The notes: generated by a model not told the origin, from the sequence alone. 42,735 nt of DNA from Prolixibacteraceae bacterium (GCA_025355875.1 JANXYV010000069.1:1-42735); one strand, 5' to 3'. Counted from the stretch's first letter, positions 1 to 8,289 are shown. Numbers and translations are program-made.

Positions 1-100
1 GCCCAAAAATTGAACCCTGGTCTTTCTGTAAGGAGACTTTCTCTATTAACCAGGGTTTATCTATACCCAAGGCTAATGCAAATATTTGTTCGCTATTCAT
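1..100 (-). CDS. ISL3-family transposase, N-terminal fragment (runs off window)
   Basis: This reading frame starts with ATG at 100 and stays open for 33 codons to the window edge. The visible N-terminus (MNSEQIFALALGI, then KPW at 15-17) matches the usual opening of ISL3/IS204/IS1165-type transposases, where a short helix ending LALGL is followed by a PW pair and a zinc-ribbon region. Only the first 33 residues are present, so the zinc ribbon and the catalytic DDE domain are not visible and it is unknown whether the gene is intact. Assignment rests on the N-terminal pattern plus the adjacent terminal repeat. Confidence 0.65.
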   Translation of the reverse strand, partial: MNSEQIFALALGIDKPWLIEKVSLQKDQGSIFG

Positions 101-104
101 GCCC

Positions 105-112
105 CAAAGATA
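105..112 (-). promoter_or_regulatory. Bacteroidetes-type -7 box for the transposase
   Basis: TATCTTTG on the minus strand fits the TAnnTTTG consensus and ends five bases before the transposase ATG. No convincing -33 TTTG is seen at the usual spacing. With the box so close, the transcript would be nearly leaderless. Confidence 0.4.
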
Positions 113-196
113 AATTACCCACACCAAACATCATAGAGCCATAATTTTATGATATTGCAATCAATTCCATTCAATAACCTTTTAATCAATTTTTCT

Positions 197-700
197 ATGA
201 AAAAAACCATTTTTAAATCAATTAGTGTTTTTTTAGCTGTGTTGATGTTCAGCTTGCAGACTTTTGCGTATTCTTCAAAAACATCAGTTCCAATCACCCA
301 AGATGAGATTCAATCTGTTACTAATTTCGATGAGTCGGAAATTTATACTGCATTTGCAGAAGTATCGGATTTGGATCAATATCTGGCCACGAATGATAGC
401 AAAACTTACTCCGATGTAAATCTAGAAAACAGTAAGTTGCTCAACGGGATTTCGGCGTCTACTACATTGCCATTTAGTCAATCAAAGGACGAAAAAGCAT
501 TAGGGATTCCTTCTTTCCTTTGGGGTTGTGTCTTAGGCTGGGTCGGTCTTTTGATTGTTTATTTGATGTTGGAAAACAAAGAGGAAACCAAGAAAGCTCT
601 GTGGGGCTGTGTTGCAGGGACTGCCGTCTGGGTCGTAGTTTATGTTATCCTGATTGCGGCATCGGCTTCTACTACAACAAGTAGTGGATATTATTATTAG
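197..700 (+). CDS. Exported protein with two C-terminal membrane helices, unknown function
   Basis: This 167-residue protein has a signal peptide (KK, then a hydrophobic run to about residue 24, cleavage near TFA). A polar, acidic middle region (about 30-100) follows, then two hydrophobic segments at about 105-124 and 135-156, separated by a charged KEETKK loop. Each helix opens with a repeated WGCV motif (109-112 and 136-139), so the hairpin is an internal duplication. The ATG at 197 is preferred over an in-frame ATG at 149, because 149 would add 16 residues before the signal peptide and sits directly at the insertion-sequence junction. I recognise the general pattern as a small Bacteroidetes membrane protein but cannot give a function. 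Confidence 0.7.
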   Translation: MKKTIFKSISVFLAVLMFSLQTFAYSSKTSVPITQDEIQSVTNFDESEIYTAFAEVSDLDQYLATNDSKTYSDVNLENSKLLNGISASTTLPFSQSKDEKALGIPSFLWGCVLGWVGLLIVYLMLENKEETKKALWGCVAGTAVWVVVYVILIAASASTTTSSGYYY

Positions 701-724
701 TTTCTATTTAAACACAGGCTCTTA

Positions 725-770
725 AATAATTAGTCAGTGGCTTTTCTGTCACTGGCTAATTATTTTTTAT
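725..770 (+). terminator. Rho-independent terminator
   Basis: A 9-bp arm AATAATTAG at 725-733 pairs with CTAATTATT at 756-764. The stem continues through a CAGTG/CACTG inner stem after a single mismatch and is followed by a T-run. It closes the gene ending at 700. Confidence 0.8.
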
Positions 771-817
771 CTCCATTTTAAGTATGTGATTATCAGCAAA
801 TTAAAAATTAGCGTTTT

Positions 818-1603
818 ATGAAAATATTTTTCGGCGAACTCATTTTATTGTTTTTAATCATAACCTTATTATCATCTTGTTCTTCCCTAAAAGTGACCTA
901 CCCTGTAAAAAGCAAGAATAAATTTGCAGAAATTGCTGTAATCTCTACCTATGTTGATATTAAAAAACCAGTATTTCCATTATTGGATGCTGCCATAATT
1001 AACAAAGAAACTAATTCAATTTCGTCAGAATTAACTAAACTATTCAAAGATTATTCATCAGTTATCAGGGAGAACGTTTCTAAGCAATTGATGGATAATT
1101 TTAGCTGTAAAGTAATTTATGGAGCGTCGCTTCATTCGAATTTAGGGATAAATAATCTTAAGGAAACATTTAATTTCGAACATTCATTAGAGAGAAATGA
1201 TAAAGCCTTTCCTAAAATTGTAGAAGCTGATAACGAATTCAATTTTTTTGAATTTAATAAATGGAATACTATTTCCTTGAATATTATAGATTATTTTGAT
1301 CACTCGATAAATTACAAAAATACTGTAACTGAAGTATGCAATAAAATGCAAGTTGATCATTTGGCCGTAACTTATTCAGTATTGAAAACGTTTCCAGGCG
1401 GGTTGATTTTAAGTGATAAAATATCGCTATACACCTATTTCTATCTCTTTAACAAAAATGGAGAATGTATTGCAAATGGGATAAATTTTTCAGAGCCAAC
1501 AGGGTTTAAGGGCAAGGAAGTTGAAGGATATAAGCTCGCATTAAATAAATATTCTGAATTGTTTTTACCAATTATTGAAAAAGTCGCATCAAAATATAAA
1601 TAG
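818..1603 (+). CDS. Putative lipoprotein, unknown function
   Basis: The 261-residue product begins with a lipoprotein signal: a hydrophobic stretch ending in the lipobox LLSSC with the modified cysteine at about residue 21, followed by SS. It should therefore be anchored in the outer or inner membrane and face the periplasm or surface. The rest is a mixed alpha/beta soluble domain with no motif I recognise. It stands alone between the terminator at 725-770 and the cluster starting at 1715, with a 111-base gap downstream. The gene is strongly A+T-rich, like its neighbours up to 5213 and unlike the rest of the window. Confidence 0.75.
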   Translation: MKIFFGELILLFLIITLLSSCSSLKVTYPVKSKNKFAEIAVISTYVDIKKPVFPLLDAAIINKETNSISSELTKLFKDYSSVIRENVSKQLMDNFSCKVIYGASLHSNLGINNLKETFNFEHSLERNDKAFPKIVEADNEFNFFEFNKWNTISLNIIDYFDHSINYKNTVTEVCNKMQVDHLAVTYSVLKTFPGGLILSDKISLYTYFYLFNKNGECIANGINFSEPTGFKGKEVEGYKLALNKYSELFLPIIEKVASKYK

Positions 1604-1714
1604 GATAAACATGGATCAACATATTTTATCTATGCATACTCAAGCAAAAAATTCATTACCCTTTAAAATTACGAATACAATCCCTTGGTATAACCTATAT
1701 TTTTACATCAGATT

Positions 1715-2401
1715 ATGACAAAAATATATTTCATTATTTGCGTATTTTGTGTTTCGTGTTTTGTTGCATCTGGTCAAAGTTTTTATCGGATGAAAGTTGA
1801 CATTACTATAAAAGTTAAAAATCTGGATAGTACTTTTCAATATACTAAAGGCATTGTCAGATATGACAAGAATTTCAAAAAAATAGTTTACGACATAACT
1901 TTCCCACAAAAGGAGTTTTACCTTTCGCAAGACACTTTGATCTACAAATATCAAGGTGAAAAGTTGATTTCAACAATAGGAAGCCCATTTAAACCTGAAT
2001 TTTCGATTTTCCATTTTATCTTGAACAATGACATTTCTGATTTTGGCCTAAAAAATTCAAGCTTCAAGGCAACAAATGTTGATAAAGTAAACGACCTGAT
2101 TATCACCAAATGGACTGCTCCCAATTCTCCAAAATTTCCATTAGGGAATATTATTGTATCGAGTAGAAATAAGAGGTTGCAATCTGTTGTCTTGTATGGT
2201 AAAAAAGGAGAAATACTTAGCCGTCAAATATTTAAAAAGTACACCTTTGTTAGCGGACTTGAAGTTCCTACCGAAATACTTGCCATAAACTATATAAACG
2301 GTTCTAAAACTTACCAGATTATCCAGTTCGACAAAGTGCAGGTGAATGAACCTGGACATGATGCAGAATACGATTTTCAGGCGGAAAAATACAACCCATG
2401 A
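1715..2401 (+). CDS. LolA-like periplasmic protein
   Basis: This 228-residue protein has a signal peptide (about 1-20, ending ASGQ) and no lipobox cysteine at the cleavage site. The mature part is a run of short beta strands of the kind seen in LolA/LolB-fold proteins, which cradle lipid or lipoprotein acyl chains. Typical features are the strand pattern around the redox/KGIVRY region, the FYLSQDTLIYKY segment (about 68-79) and the C-terminal half with LEVPTEI. The similarity is by fold pattern, not by a diagnostic motif, so LolA-like is a moderate call. It opens a five-gene unit: its stop overlaps the next start by four bases (ATGA), which implies translational coupling to the YidD-like gene. 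Confidence 0.6.
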   Translation: MTKIYFIICVFCVSCFVASGQSFYRMKVDITIKVKNLDSTFQYTKGIVRYDKNFKKIVYDITFPQKEFYLSQDTLIYKYQGEKLISTIGSPFKPEFSIFHFILNNDISDFGLKNSSFKATNVDKVNDLIITKWTAPNSPKFPLGNIIVSSRNKRLQSVVLYGKKGEILSRQIFKKYTFVSGLEVPTEILAINYINGSKTYQIIQFDKVQVNEPGHDAEYDFQAEKYNP

Positions 2402-2808
2402 AGAATATTCTTGTCTTTCTAATTGTAATTATGTCGAATATTATAATTGTTAATAAAAGTGCTGCGCAACTTTCAAATTATGTCCACCGCGTTGATTCAC
2501 TTTTTGAACTGCCTCAGAAAACTAATTATGCGGTATTCGCAAAAGGCAACAAAAACGAAATAGAAAGCACCTCTTCGGTTATATTTGTTTTTTACAAAAA
2601 TTTCATTTCTTCACAAGATATTGACGCTTGCGTATTTACTCCATCGTGTTCAGTTTATGCCATTGAGTGTATCCATCATGAAAAAAACAAGCTTATTGCC
2701 TTTATGAAAATTTCGGATCGTGTCATGCGATGCCATCCATTAGTATCTCCAGGTTTATACAAAATTGATTTAAAAACCGGTAAAAATTTCGATCCCATTG
2801 AAAACTAA
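2398..2808 (+). CDS. YidD-like protein with N-terminal membrane anchor/signal
   Basis: Residues 63-115 carry the YidD family signature: an FYKNFIS segment (65-71), the CxFTPSCSxYAIECI block (78-92) and the terminal RVMRCHP (108-114). YidD is a small, usually 70-90-residue, membrane-associated protein linked to membrane protein insertion by YidC. It is normally encoded beside rnpA and yidC and carries no signal peptide. Here the protein is 136 residues, with a hydrophobic N-terminus (about 1-23) and a roughly 40-residue extension before the YidD core, and it sits in an envelope cluster, not by rnpA. It may act in the periplasm or as an anchored paralogue. The signature is clear; the role is inferred. 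Confidence 0.8.
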   Translation: MKNILVFLIVIMSNIIIVNKSAAQLSNYVHRVDSLFELPQKTNYAVFAKGNKNEIESTSSVIFVFYKNFISSQDIDACVFTPSCSVYAIECIHHEKNKLIAFMKISDRVMRCHPLVSPGLYKIDLKTGKNFDPIEN

Positions 2809-3604
2809 AGTTTTAATCATACTTCTTCTTTCATCATTTAATTTGTACTCCCAGGATTTCTATGACCATACAAACTCATACAAATTTGGAGAATATCTAT
2901 ATAATTCAAATCAGTTTGGTTTGGCAGTCAGGGAATTTGAAAGGTGCGTCTTTTTAAAACCTAACGACAGAGAATCATTTTTATATTTGTTTAAAATTTA
3001 TAGAAAAACAAATGCCTTCGACCAGGCAATTGCAAGCTACCAACACTATTCAGGAAACCTTTATTTTGACCAAATGGATATTGATTTTGGAACTGAATAT
3101 TTTAAGCTGTTGGTAGAGAATAGAAAATATGGTGATGCATTTTCGTTTTTAAAATCAAACACAAGTTTCAACGACAAGAGCGATTTCAAATTTGCAACCA
3201 TTTTGCTAAATAAAAACTGGGTGGAAGCGGAATCGTTTAAAAACATAAAGCAGGTTAACAATTCTCTTGCAGCAATTGCCAGGCAGGGAAATGCTTTAAA
3301 GAAAAAGAGTCCGGTAGTGGCAGGTCTTATATCAGCCATTATTCCAGGTTCAGGGAAAGTTTACGCCGGAAGATGGAAGGATGGAATTATTTCATTCATA
3401 ATGACCACAACTACAGCATTTATAGCTTATAGGGGCTACAATAAGAATCCCCAAAATTTCTATCCATGGGGCATGGGTACTTTAGCAGTAATATACTATT
3501 CAGGAAATATATATGGGAGTACTCAGGCAGTACTTAAATATAATAAAGACAAAGAAGATGAATTGGTTAACAAAACCCGGGCTTACATTCTTAGCGATCA
3601 TTAA
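2798..3604 (+). CDS. Exported TPR protein with DUF5683-like C-terminus
   Basis: The only suitable start is TTG at 2798, overlapping the previous gene by 11 bases. It yields a proper signal peptide (about 1-18, ending YSQ), which supports it. Residues about 25-150 are helical repeats of TPR type (for example GLAVREFERCVFLKPND). A loop PGSGKVYAG (183-191) then opens a C-terminal hydrophobic domain with about two membrane segments (roughly 194-212 and 226-243), the pattern of DUF5683/TM2-like proteins. The following gene has the same architecture, so the pair are probably diverged duplicates. The function is unknown. A complex with the LolA-like and YidD-like products is inferred from gene order. 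Confidence 0.7.
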   Translation: MKTKVLIILLLSSFNLYSQDFYDHTNSYKFGEYLYNSNQFGLAVREFERCVFLKPNDRESFLYLFKIYRKTNAFDQAIASYQHYSGNLYFDQMDIDFGTEYFKLLVENRKYGDAFSFLKSNTSFNDKSDFKFATILLNKNWVEAESFKNIKQVNNSLAAIARQGNALKKKSPVVAGLISAIIPGSGKVYAGRWKDGIISFIMTTTTAFIAYRGYNKNPQNFYPWGMGTLAVIYYSGNIYGSTQAVLKYNKDKEDELVNKTRAYILSDH

Positions 3605-4442
3605 TTTCGTATTTATCCATTCATCTTTTTGCCAAAATTTAGATGAAATAGTTCGATTCTCCAATCTGCAGTTCGATAAGGGGAATTTTGAACTAGCTGC
3701 AAATGAATATAATCGTGCACTATTTTTTGGGTATCAGCCACAAGATCAATTGTGCCTTAAAATTGCGAAGTGTTATTTAAATCAGAATAATTTAGAACAA
3801 AGCGCTATTTTTTTTGATCGTGCATTTTACTCCTCAACATCTGACAGCATCAAAACCGAAGCCATTCTAGGGAAATCATTTTCCTTAATTCTTGGTAAAG
3901 ATTTTATGTATGCATTATCAGAACTCATAAACATCGATTCAATAAATTCGGATGAACAAAGTAGTCGACTAAATTTTCTGAAGGGTATTGCATATTTTGG
4001 ATTAAATGAAGATAGCCTGGCCGAATCTTCTTTTAAAAAGTGCTTGACAGAATTGTCGGTAAAAAATTACTTTGCCATTGAAAATGAATTCATTCGTCTC
4101 AGAAAGATAGATAAAAGGTATAATCCTAAGACAGCCTGGTTTCTTAGCTTAATAATTCCAGGGGCTGGTCAATTGTATTCTGGCGAAATCAAAGATGCGA
4201 TTAACTCAGCTACACTCCTTGGAGGATTAATATACCTTACAGTTTCATTCGCTGCAAAATATTCCATTGTTGAAGCTATGTTTATTATACTGCCATGGTT
4301 TCAAAGATATTATATAGGTGGCGCTAACAAAGCTGAAAGGCTAACACTTGAAAAGCAAAAAATTAAAAGAAACAGGCACTACAAAACTATTTTACAACAA
4401 ATTGAGGCCAGTTCACAAAGAAACTATATCAACATTGAGTAA
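3558..4442 (+). CDS. Second exported TPR protein with DUF5683-like C-terminus
   Basis: ATG at 3558 gives a signal peptide (about 1-26, ending SSFCQ) and a 294-residue protein. An upstream in-frame start at 3513 would bury the signal peptide behind 15 residues. Helical TPR-like repeats occupy about 30-180. The PGAGQLYSG loop (201-209) and hydrophobic segments (about 212-232 and 238-250) match the C-terminus of the gene before it. It overlaps that gene by 47 bases and is followed directly by the next start, so the whole unit is almost certainly co-transcribed. Function is unknown. It could scaffold an envelope complex through its TPR repeats while the C-terminal helices anchor it. Confidence 0.7.
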   Translation: MNWLTKPGLTFLAIINFVFIHSSFCQNLDEIVRFSNLQFDKGNFELAANEYNRALFFGYQPQDQLCLKIAKCYLNQNNLEQSAIFFDRAFYSSTSDSIKTEAILGKSFSLILGKDFMYALSELINIDSINSDEQSSRLNFLKGIAYFGLNEDSLAESSFKKCLTELSVKNYFAIENEFIRLRKIDKRYNPKTAWFLSLIIPGAGQLYSGEIKDAINSATLLGGLIYLTVSFAAKYSIVEAMFIILPWFQRYYIGGANKAERLTLEKQKIKRNRHYKTILQQIEASSQRNYINIE

Positions 4443-5213
4443 ATGAAAGAATTTTCAGAACTGACGTCGAAAATTATTGCTTGTTTTCTTCTCTATCTTG
4501 TGCCTCAGTATTTATACTGCCAGCCTTCTTCAAAATTTGACGAAACCATATACTCCATCTACAATCAAGACTTTTATGGGGTTCCAGCAAAAATTGAAAT
4601 ACTAAAAAAGACCTCTCCCCAAATTGCTGACTATATCGAAATCGATTATTTGTGGTGGAAAATGATCTCAGTTTATTCGGAACAGAACGAATTAGCATTT
4701 ATAAGCAAGCTTAATTCATTAAACAACAAAACCAAAAACAGCTCATCTCAGAATTATAACAGGTTGATGTACTTTACCTATCTAATGCGATTTGAAAACA
4801 TGAAAGATAAAAAGTATTCTAAATACCTGGCACTGCTGAAATTTCACCTCTTCATGAAATCGATGGATACCAACGCCTATGAAAGCTCAAATTCATTTAT
4901 AGCATGTATTTTCAAACTAATGAATGAAGTGGACGAGTTCATGAAATTCAAATTTTTGAATCAAGCTGGATTTGATACTAAAAAAAATTCCGAGAAATGT
5001 AAATTGTGCCTTCAAAAGATAGAATTTATATCCAATCAGGAATACAAATCTTTCGACGTTGTAAAAACCTATCTCCTGGCAAAAATCTATCTTGAGATCG
5101 AAAATAATAAAAAGGAAGCATTAGTTAAATTTGCAAAACTATCGGACTTGTTCCCTAATAACTCAATTTTTAAAAAAGCTATACTTGATTGCAAAAAAGA
5201 ATCTCCACTTTAG
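4443..5213 (+). CDS. Exported helical protein of unknown function, last gene of the unit
   Basis: ATG at 4443 follows the previous stop without a gap. The 256-residue product has a signal peptide (about 1-26, ending LYCQ) and is predicted largely helical. Lysine- and leucine-rich stretches and a final repeat-like segment (KEALVKFAKLSDLFPNNSIF) look like a degenerate TPR. A CKLCL pair of cysteines sits near residue 182. No DUF5683-type C-terminal membrane domain is present. Position and composition tie it to the four upstream genes. I do not recognise a named family. Confidence 0.65.
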   Translation: MKEFSELTSKIIACFLLYLVPQYLYCQPSSKFDETIYSIYNQDFYGVPAKIEILKKTSPQIADYIEIDYLWWKMISVYSEQNELAFISKLNSLNNKTKNSSSQNYNRLMYFTYLMRFENMKDKKYSKYLALLKFHLFMKSMDTNAYESSNSFIACIFKLMNEVDEFMKFKFLNQAGFDTKKNSEKCKLCLQKIEFISNQEYKSFDVVKTYLLAKIYLEIENNKKEALVKFAKLSDLFPNNSIFKKAILDCKKESPL

Positions 5214-5250
5214 AACTTCTTAAAGATCTATGTAAAAAATGATAGATAAG

Positions 5251-6453
5251 TCAATAAACGCTGGCGCTGATGATCCCCAGCGCCTTTCCTGCCTTTATAA
5301 ATGCTTCAACTGCCTGATCAATTTGCTCTTTCGTATGTGCAGCTGACAATTGTACCCGGATACGTGCCCTGCCTTTGGGAACTACCGGAAATACAAACCC
5401 AATCACATAGATTCCTTCTTTCAGTAGTTCGTCGGCGAATTTCACGGCCAGTGGGGCATCGTAAATCATTACCGGAACAATGGCTGTGGTACCTTTTACC
5501 AAATCAAATCCGGCCACTTCCATTTTATTCCTGAAATAGCGGGCATTCTCCATGGTTTGTGCTGGCAGATCCGTCGAACCACTCAGCATTTCGATGACTT
5601 TCAGCGTTGCCCCCACGGTAGCTGGTGCAAGTGTATTTGAAAATAAATAGGGTCGTGAACGCTGACGAAGCATTTCGATGATTTCTTTCCTTCCTGAAGT
5701 ACACCCACCGTTACCACCACCCAAAGCTTTTCCGAATGTAGTGGTGATAATATCTATCTTTCCGAGAAGTCCGTAATGTTCGGCAGTTCCCCTTCCGGTT
5801 TTGCCGATATATCCGGAGGCATGCGAATCATCTACCATGATCAGGGCATCATATTTTTCGCACAATTCAACAATTTCAGGAAGTCTGGCCAGGTCGCCGT
5901 CCATCGAGAACACCCCATCGGTAACAACCAACCGGTATTTCAAGGTCTGCGCGTCTTTCAGGCAAGCTTCCAGCTCTGCCATATCCGAATGTTTGTACCT
6001 GGCCCGCTGTGCCTTGCATAAGCGCACTCCATCGATGATAGAAGCATGGTTCAGTTCATCCGAAATGATAATGCTATCTTCACCAAGCAAAGGTTCGAAA
6101 ACGCCTCCATTGGCATCGAATGCGGCACAGTACAAAATAGTATCTTCCGTACCCAAAAATTCAGACACTTTCCGCTCCAGTTCTTTGTGTATTTGTTGTG
6201 TTCCGCAGATAAAACGGACCGATGAAAGTCCAAATCCCCAAATATCCATGGTATCCTTTGCGGCCTTGATAACTTCCGGATGATTTGCCAAACCCAGGTA
6301 ATTGTTGGCACAAAAATTTAATACCGGCTGATTGCCCGAAACGGTAATCAGCGAACTTTGTGAAGAGGTGATCATCCGTTCGTTTTTATACAAACCTTGC
6401 TCTCTCAATTCCTGAAGCGTTATTGCCAAATCCTGCTGAATTTTTCCGTACAT
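5251..6453 (-). CDS. kbl: 2-amino-3-ketobutyrate coenzyme A ligase (glycine C-acetyltransferase)
   Basis: This cytoplasmic PLP enzyme cleaves 2-amino-3-ketobutyrate with CoA to glycine and acetyl-CoA, the second step of threonine catabolism. The 400-residue length and the NFCANNYLGLANHPEV opening are typical of kbl and of the alpha-oxoamine synthase family. VDDSHASG carries the PLP-contacting Asp and His, and TTTFGKALGGGNGG carries the Schiff-base lysine. ATG at 6453 is chosen over a TTG at 6462. A zinc alcohol dehydrogenase is transcribed away from it on the other side of a 237-base spacer. The spacer was checked and holds no gene. Siblings that make 8-amino-7-oxononanoate or serine-palmitoyl products are possible but fit the motifs less well. 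Confidence 0.92.
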   Translation of the reverse strand: MYGKIQQDLAITLQELREQGLYKNERMITSSQSSLITVSGNQPVLNFCANNYLGLANHPEVIKAAKDTMDIWGFGLSSVRFICGTQQIHKELERKVSEFLGTEDTILYCAAFDANGGVFEPLLGEDSIIISDELNHASIIDGVRLCKAQRARYKHSDMAELEACLKDAQTLKYRLVVTDGVFSMDGDLARLPEIVELCEKYDALIMVDDSHASGYIGKTGRGTAEHYGLLGKIDIITTTFGKALGGGNGGCTSGRKEIIEMLRQRSRPYLFSNTLAPATVGATLKVIEMLSGSTDLPAQTMENARYFRNKMEVAGFDLVKGTTAIVPVMIYDAPLAVKFADELLKEGIYVIGFVFPVVPKGRARIRVQLSAAHTKEQIDQAVEAFIKAGKALGIISASVY

Positions 6454-6690
6454 GGTTTCCAATTTTAAAAGTGAGACAAAGTAATGAATTCAATGAATAA
6501 AAAAATGTGACAGATAGCAGTACTGCAACATCAGTTCAGGTTTTCGGCAAGGTATATTTAACGCAATTTCGCTATTCCACCGATCAATTTCATCGATTTT
6601 CAGGAAACCAAAAAATATTCCGGTTTTTCGGTACTAATCATCTTTTTTTTTCATTATTTGGCTAAAGTTTCCTGATTCAAAAATATTAGC

Positions 6691-7737
6691 ATGATGAAGA
6701 CCCTGGTTTTAAATGCAATACATAAAATCGAAATGATTGACCGGCCACAGCCCCAAATCAAAAATCCTGATGAGGTCCTGATCCAAATAAAATCGGTGGG
6801 TGTTTGTGGTTCGGATGTTCACTACTTTACAGAAGGAAAGATTGGATCTCAGGTGGTAGAATTTCCATTTGTCCTGGGGCACGAATGTTCGGGAATTATT
6901 GTCGCAGTAGGCGATTCGGTAAAGCGAGTGAAGGTTGGCGATCTGGTTGCCATCGATCCAAGCATCCATTGCGGAACCTGCGATCAGTGTTTGTCGGGCC
7001 GTCCGCATACCTGCCGGAACAACCGCTTTTTAGGATGCCCCGGACAAATCGAGGGTTGCCTGACCGAATATATCGTAATGCCTGAATTTACCTGCTTCAG
7101 TTTAAATGAGAAGTTTGACCCGACGATGGCTGCCCTGATCGAACCGTTAACCATCGGAACATACAGCGTTGAAATGGCCCATACCAGTTTTCAGGATAAA
7201 ACCATTGGTATTTTCGGCGTTGGTCCGATCGGGCTTTCAGTTTTACTGGTTCTGAAAACTCAGGCAACACGCAATATTTTATGCTTTGAACCTCTGGATT
7301 TCAGGAGAAAAAAAGCGATTCAACTGGGAGCCGATTTTGCATTTGATCCATTTACAGTCAATGCTTTTAATGCGACTACCGAAACTGAACCCGGTTTGCT
7401 GGACGTGGTTTTTGAATGCAGCGGCCAGCAAAAAGCAGTGGATGATGCCACACGAGTATTGAAGCCAGGAGGGAAACTGGTTTTGGTCGGGATTCCTCCC
7501 GAAGCAAAATATACTTTCGACATGGATTTGATGCGCCGGAAAGAGATTTCTGTTCAGAATATTCGCCGCCAAAACCATTGCGTCGAAAAAGCAATCCAAT
7601 TCATTGAACATGGATTGCCTATCGGACAAATAGTGACCCATCATTTCGGTCCCGAAGATACCCAGCAGGCTTTTGATCTGGTCTCAAATTATCAGGATGG
7701 AGTGATTAAGGCGATGATTGATTTCGACCAACAATAA
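6691..7737 (+). CDS. Zinc-containing medium-chain alcohol dehydrogenase (sorbitol/threonine dehydrogenase-like)
   Basis: The protein is a 348-residue MDR enzyme that should oxidise a secondary alcohol of a polyol or amino acid with NAD. The catalytic zinc site is visible as GVCGSDVHYF and GHECSG. The structural zinc lobe is CGTCDQCLSGRPHTC, with four cysteines. The Rossmann motif GVGPIG lies near residue 176. Sequence style is close to sorbitol/xylitol dehydrogenases. The divergent neighbour kbl would accept the product of threonine 3-dehydrogenase, so that activity is a reasonable alternative. Bacteroidetes often use an unrelated SDR for that step. Substrate is not decided by sequence. Confidence 0.85.
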   Translation: MMKTLVLNAIHKIEMIDRPQPQIKNPDEVLIQIKSVGVCGSDVHYFTEGKIGSQVVEFPFVLGHECSGIIVAVGDSVKRVKVGDLVAIDPSIHCGTCDQCLSGRPHTCRNNRFLGCPGQIEGCLTEYIVMPEFTCFSLNEKFDPTMAALIEPLTIGTYSVEMAHTSFQDKTIGIFGVGPIGLSVLLVLKTQATRNILCFEPLDFRRKKAIQLGADFAFDPFTVNAFNATTETEPGLLDVVFECSGQQKAVDDATRVLKPGGKLVLVGIPPEAKYTFDMDLMRRKEISVQNIRRQNHCVEKAIQFIEHGLPIGQIVTHHFGPEDTQQAFDLVSNYQDGVIKAMIDFDQQ

Positions 7738-7807
7738 GTTTTCCGCCAATCCGAAGAAGATTAGTCAGAAATGTTGCACAAAAAATAGTTTTTCATTTAT
7801 TTTCGGC

Positions 7808-7840
7808 TTTGAAGTATTACCAATTTTTTTCATATAATTG
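7808..7840 (+). promoter_or_regulatory. Candidate promoter for the acidic protein
   Basis: TATAATTG at 7833-7840 differs by one base from the TAnnTTTG -7 consensus. TTTG at 7808-7811 lies 21 bases upstream and could serve as the -33 box. The leader to the ATG at 7859 would be about 15 bases. Confidence 0.35.
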
Positions 7841-7858
7841 CAGTAAAATTATCTATCA

Positions 7859-8257
7859 ATGAATCTAAGCAAGCCCAGAGTAATTAAGGATTACGATAAA
7901 CTCGATCCGGAAATTCAGGAAAAGATTAAACTTGAATACCCCAGCGGATATAGTGAAAACCTAATCTATTTTAACAATAAGGAAGGAAAACGGGTGAGTG
8001 CACTGCCTTTCGAAACTGAGGAAAAATATTATCTGGTCAGGATGACGATTTTTGAAGCTGAAAAAATCATCGAAGAAGATGATGATTATGATAGCACAGG
8101 CTCATTAAAGGACAGTGCTAAAGAAGAATACGAAAGCAAATATGCCGACGATGATTTTCTGGCCACCGATACCGAAGAAGCAGAAGATGTCGCTGATGAC
8201 GATTTCGATGACGATGATGACGATTCGGAAGACGACGGCGATGATGACGATGATTGA
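7859..8257 (+). CDS. Small protein with a long acidic Asp-rich tail
   Basis: The 132-residue protein has a folded N-terminal part (about 1-75) with mixed charge and a FETEEKYYLVRM segment. It ends in a nearly uninterrupted acidic tail (about 98-132) made almost only of Asp and Glu, coded by GAT/GAC repeats. Similar small acidic-tailed proteins occur in Bacteroidetes and are sometimes mislabelled as DNA primase; no primase motif is present here. An acidic tail could bind basic proteins or divalent metals or mimic nucleic acid. None of these can be shown. It is convergent with rlmN across a 32-base spacer. Confidence 0.75.
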   Translation: MNLSKPRVIKDYDKLDPEIQEKIKLEYPSGYSENLIYFNNKEGKRVSALPFETEEKYYLVRMTIFEAEKIIEEDDDYDSTGSLKDSAKEEYESKYADDDFLATDTEEAEDVADDDFDDDDDDSEDDGDDDDD

Positions 8258-8289
8258 GGCATTTCCCTCACCTAAATTTCCTGATTTAT

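Larger units (their letters stand above)
1..140 (-). mobile_element. Partial ISL3-family insertion sequence, one end only
   Basis: The window begins inside an insertion sequence whose end is at about base 140. Read on the minus strand the element starts GGCTCTATGATGTTTGG, which resembles ISL3-type terminal inverted repeats that begin GGCTCT, and it is followed 40 bases later by a transposase start codon. ISL3 elements usually make 8-bp target duplications, so bases 141-148 (ATAATTTT) would be the duplicate on this side. The other end lies outside the window, so neither the repeat pair nor the duplication can be confirmed. Confidence 0.65.

Noticed and set aside
13-57. Inverted repeat AACCCTGGT/ACCAGGGTT as the terminal repeat of the insertion sequence
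   Set aside because: Both arms lie inside the transposase coding frame, and the element end with GGCTCT is at base 140.
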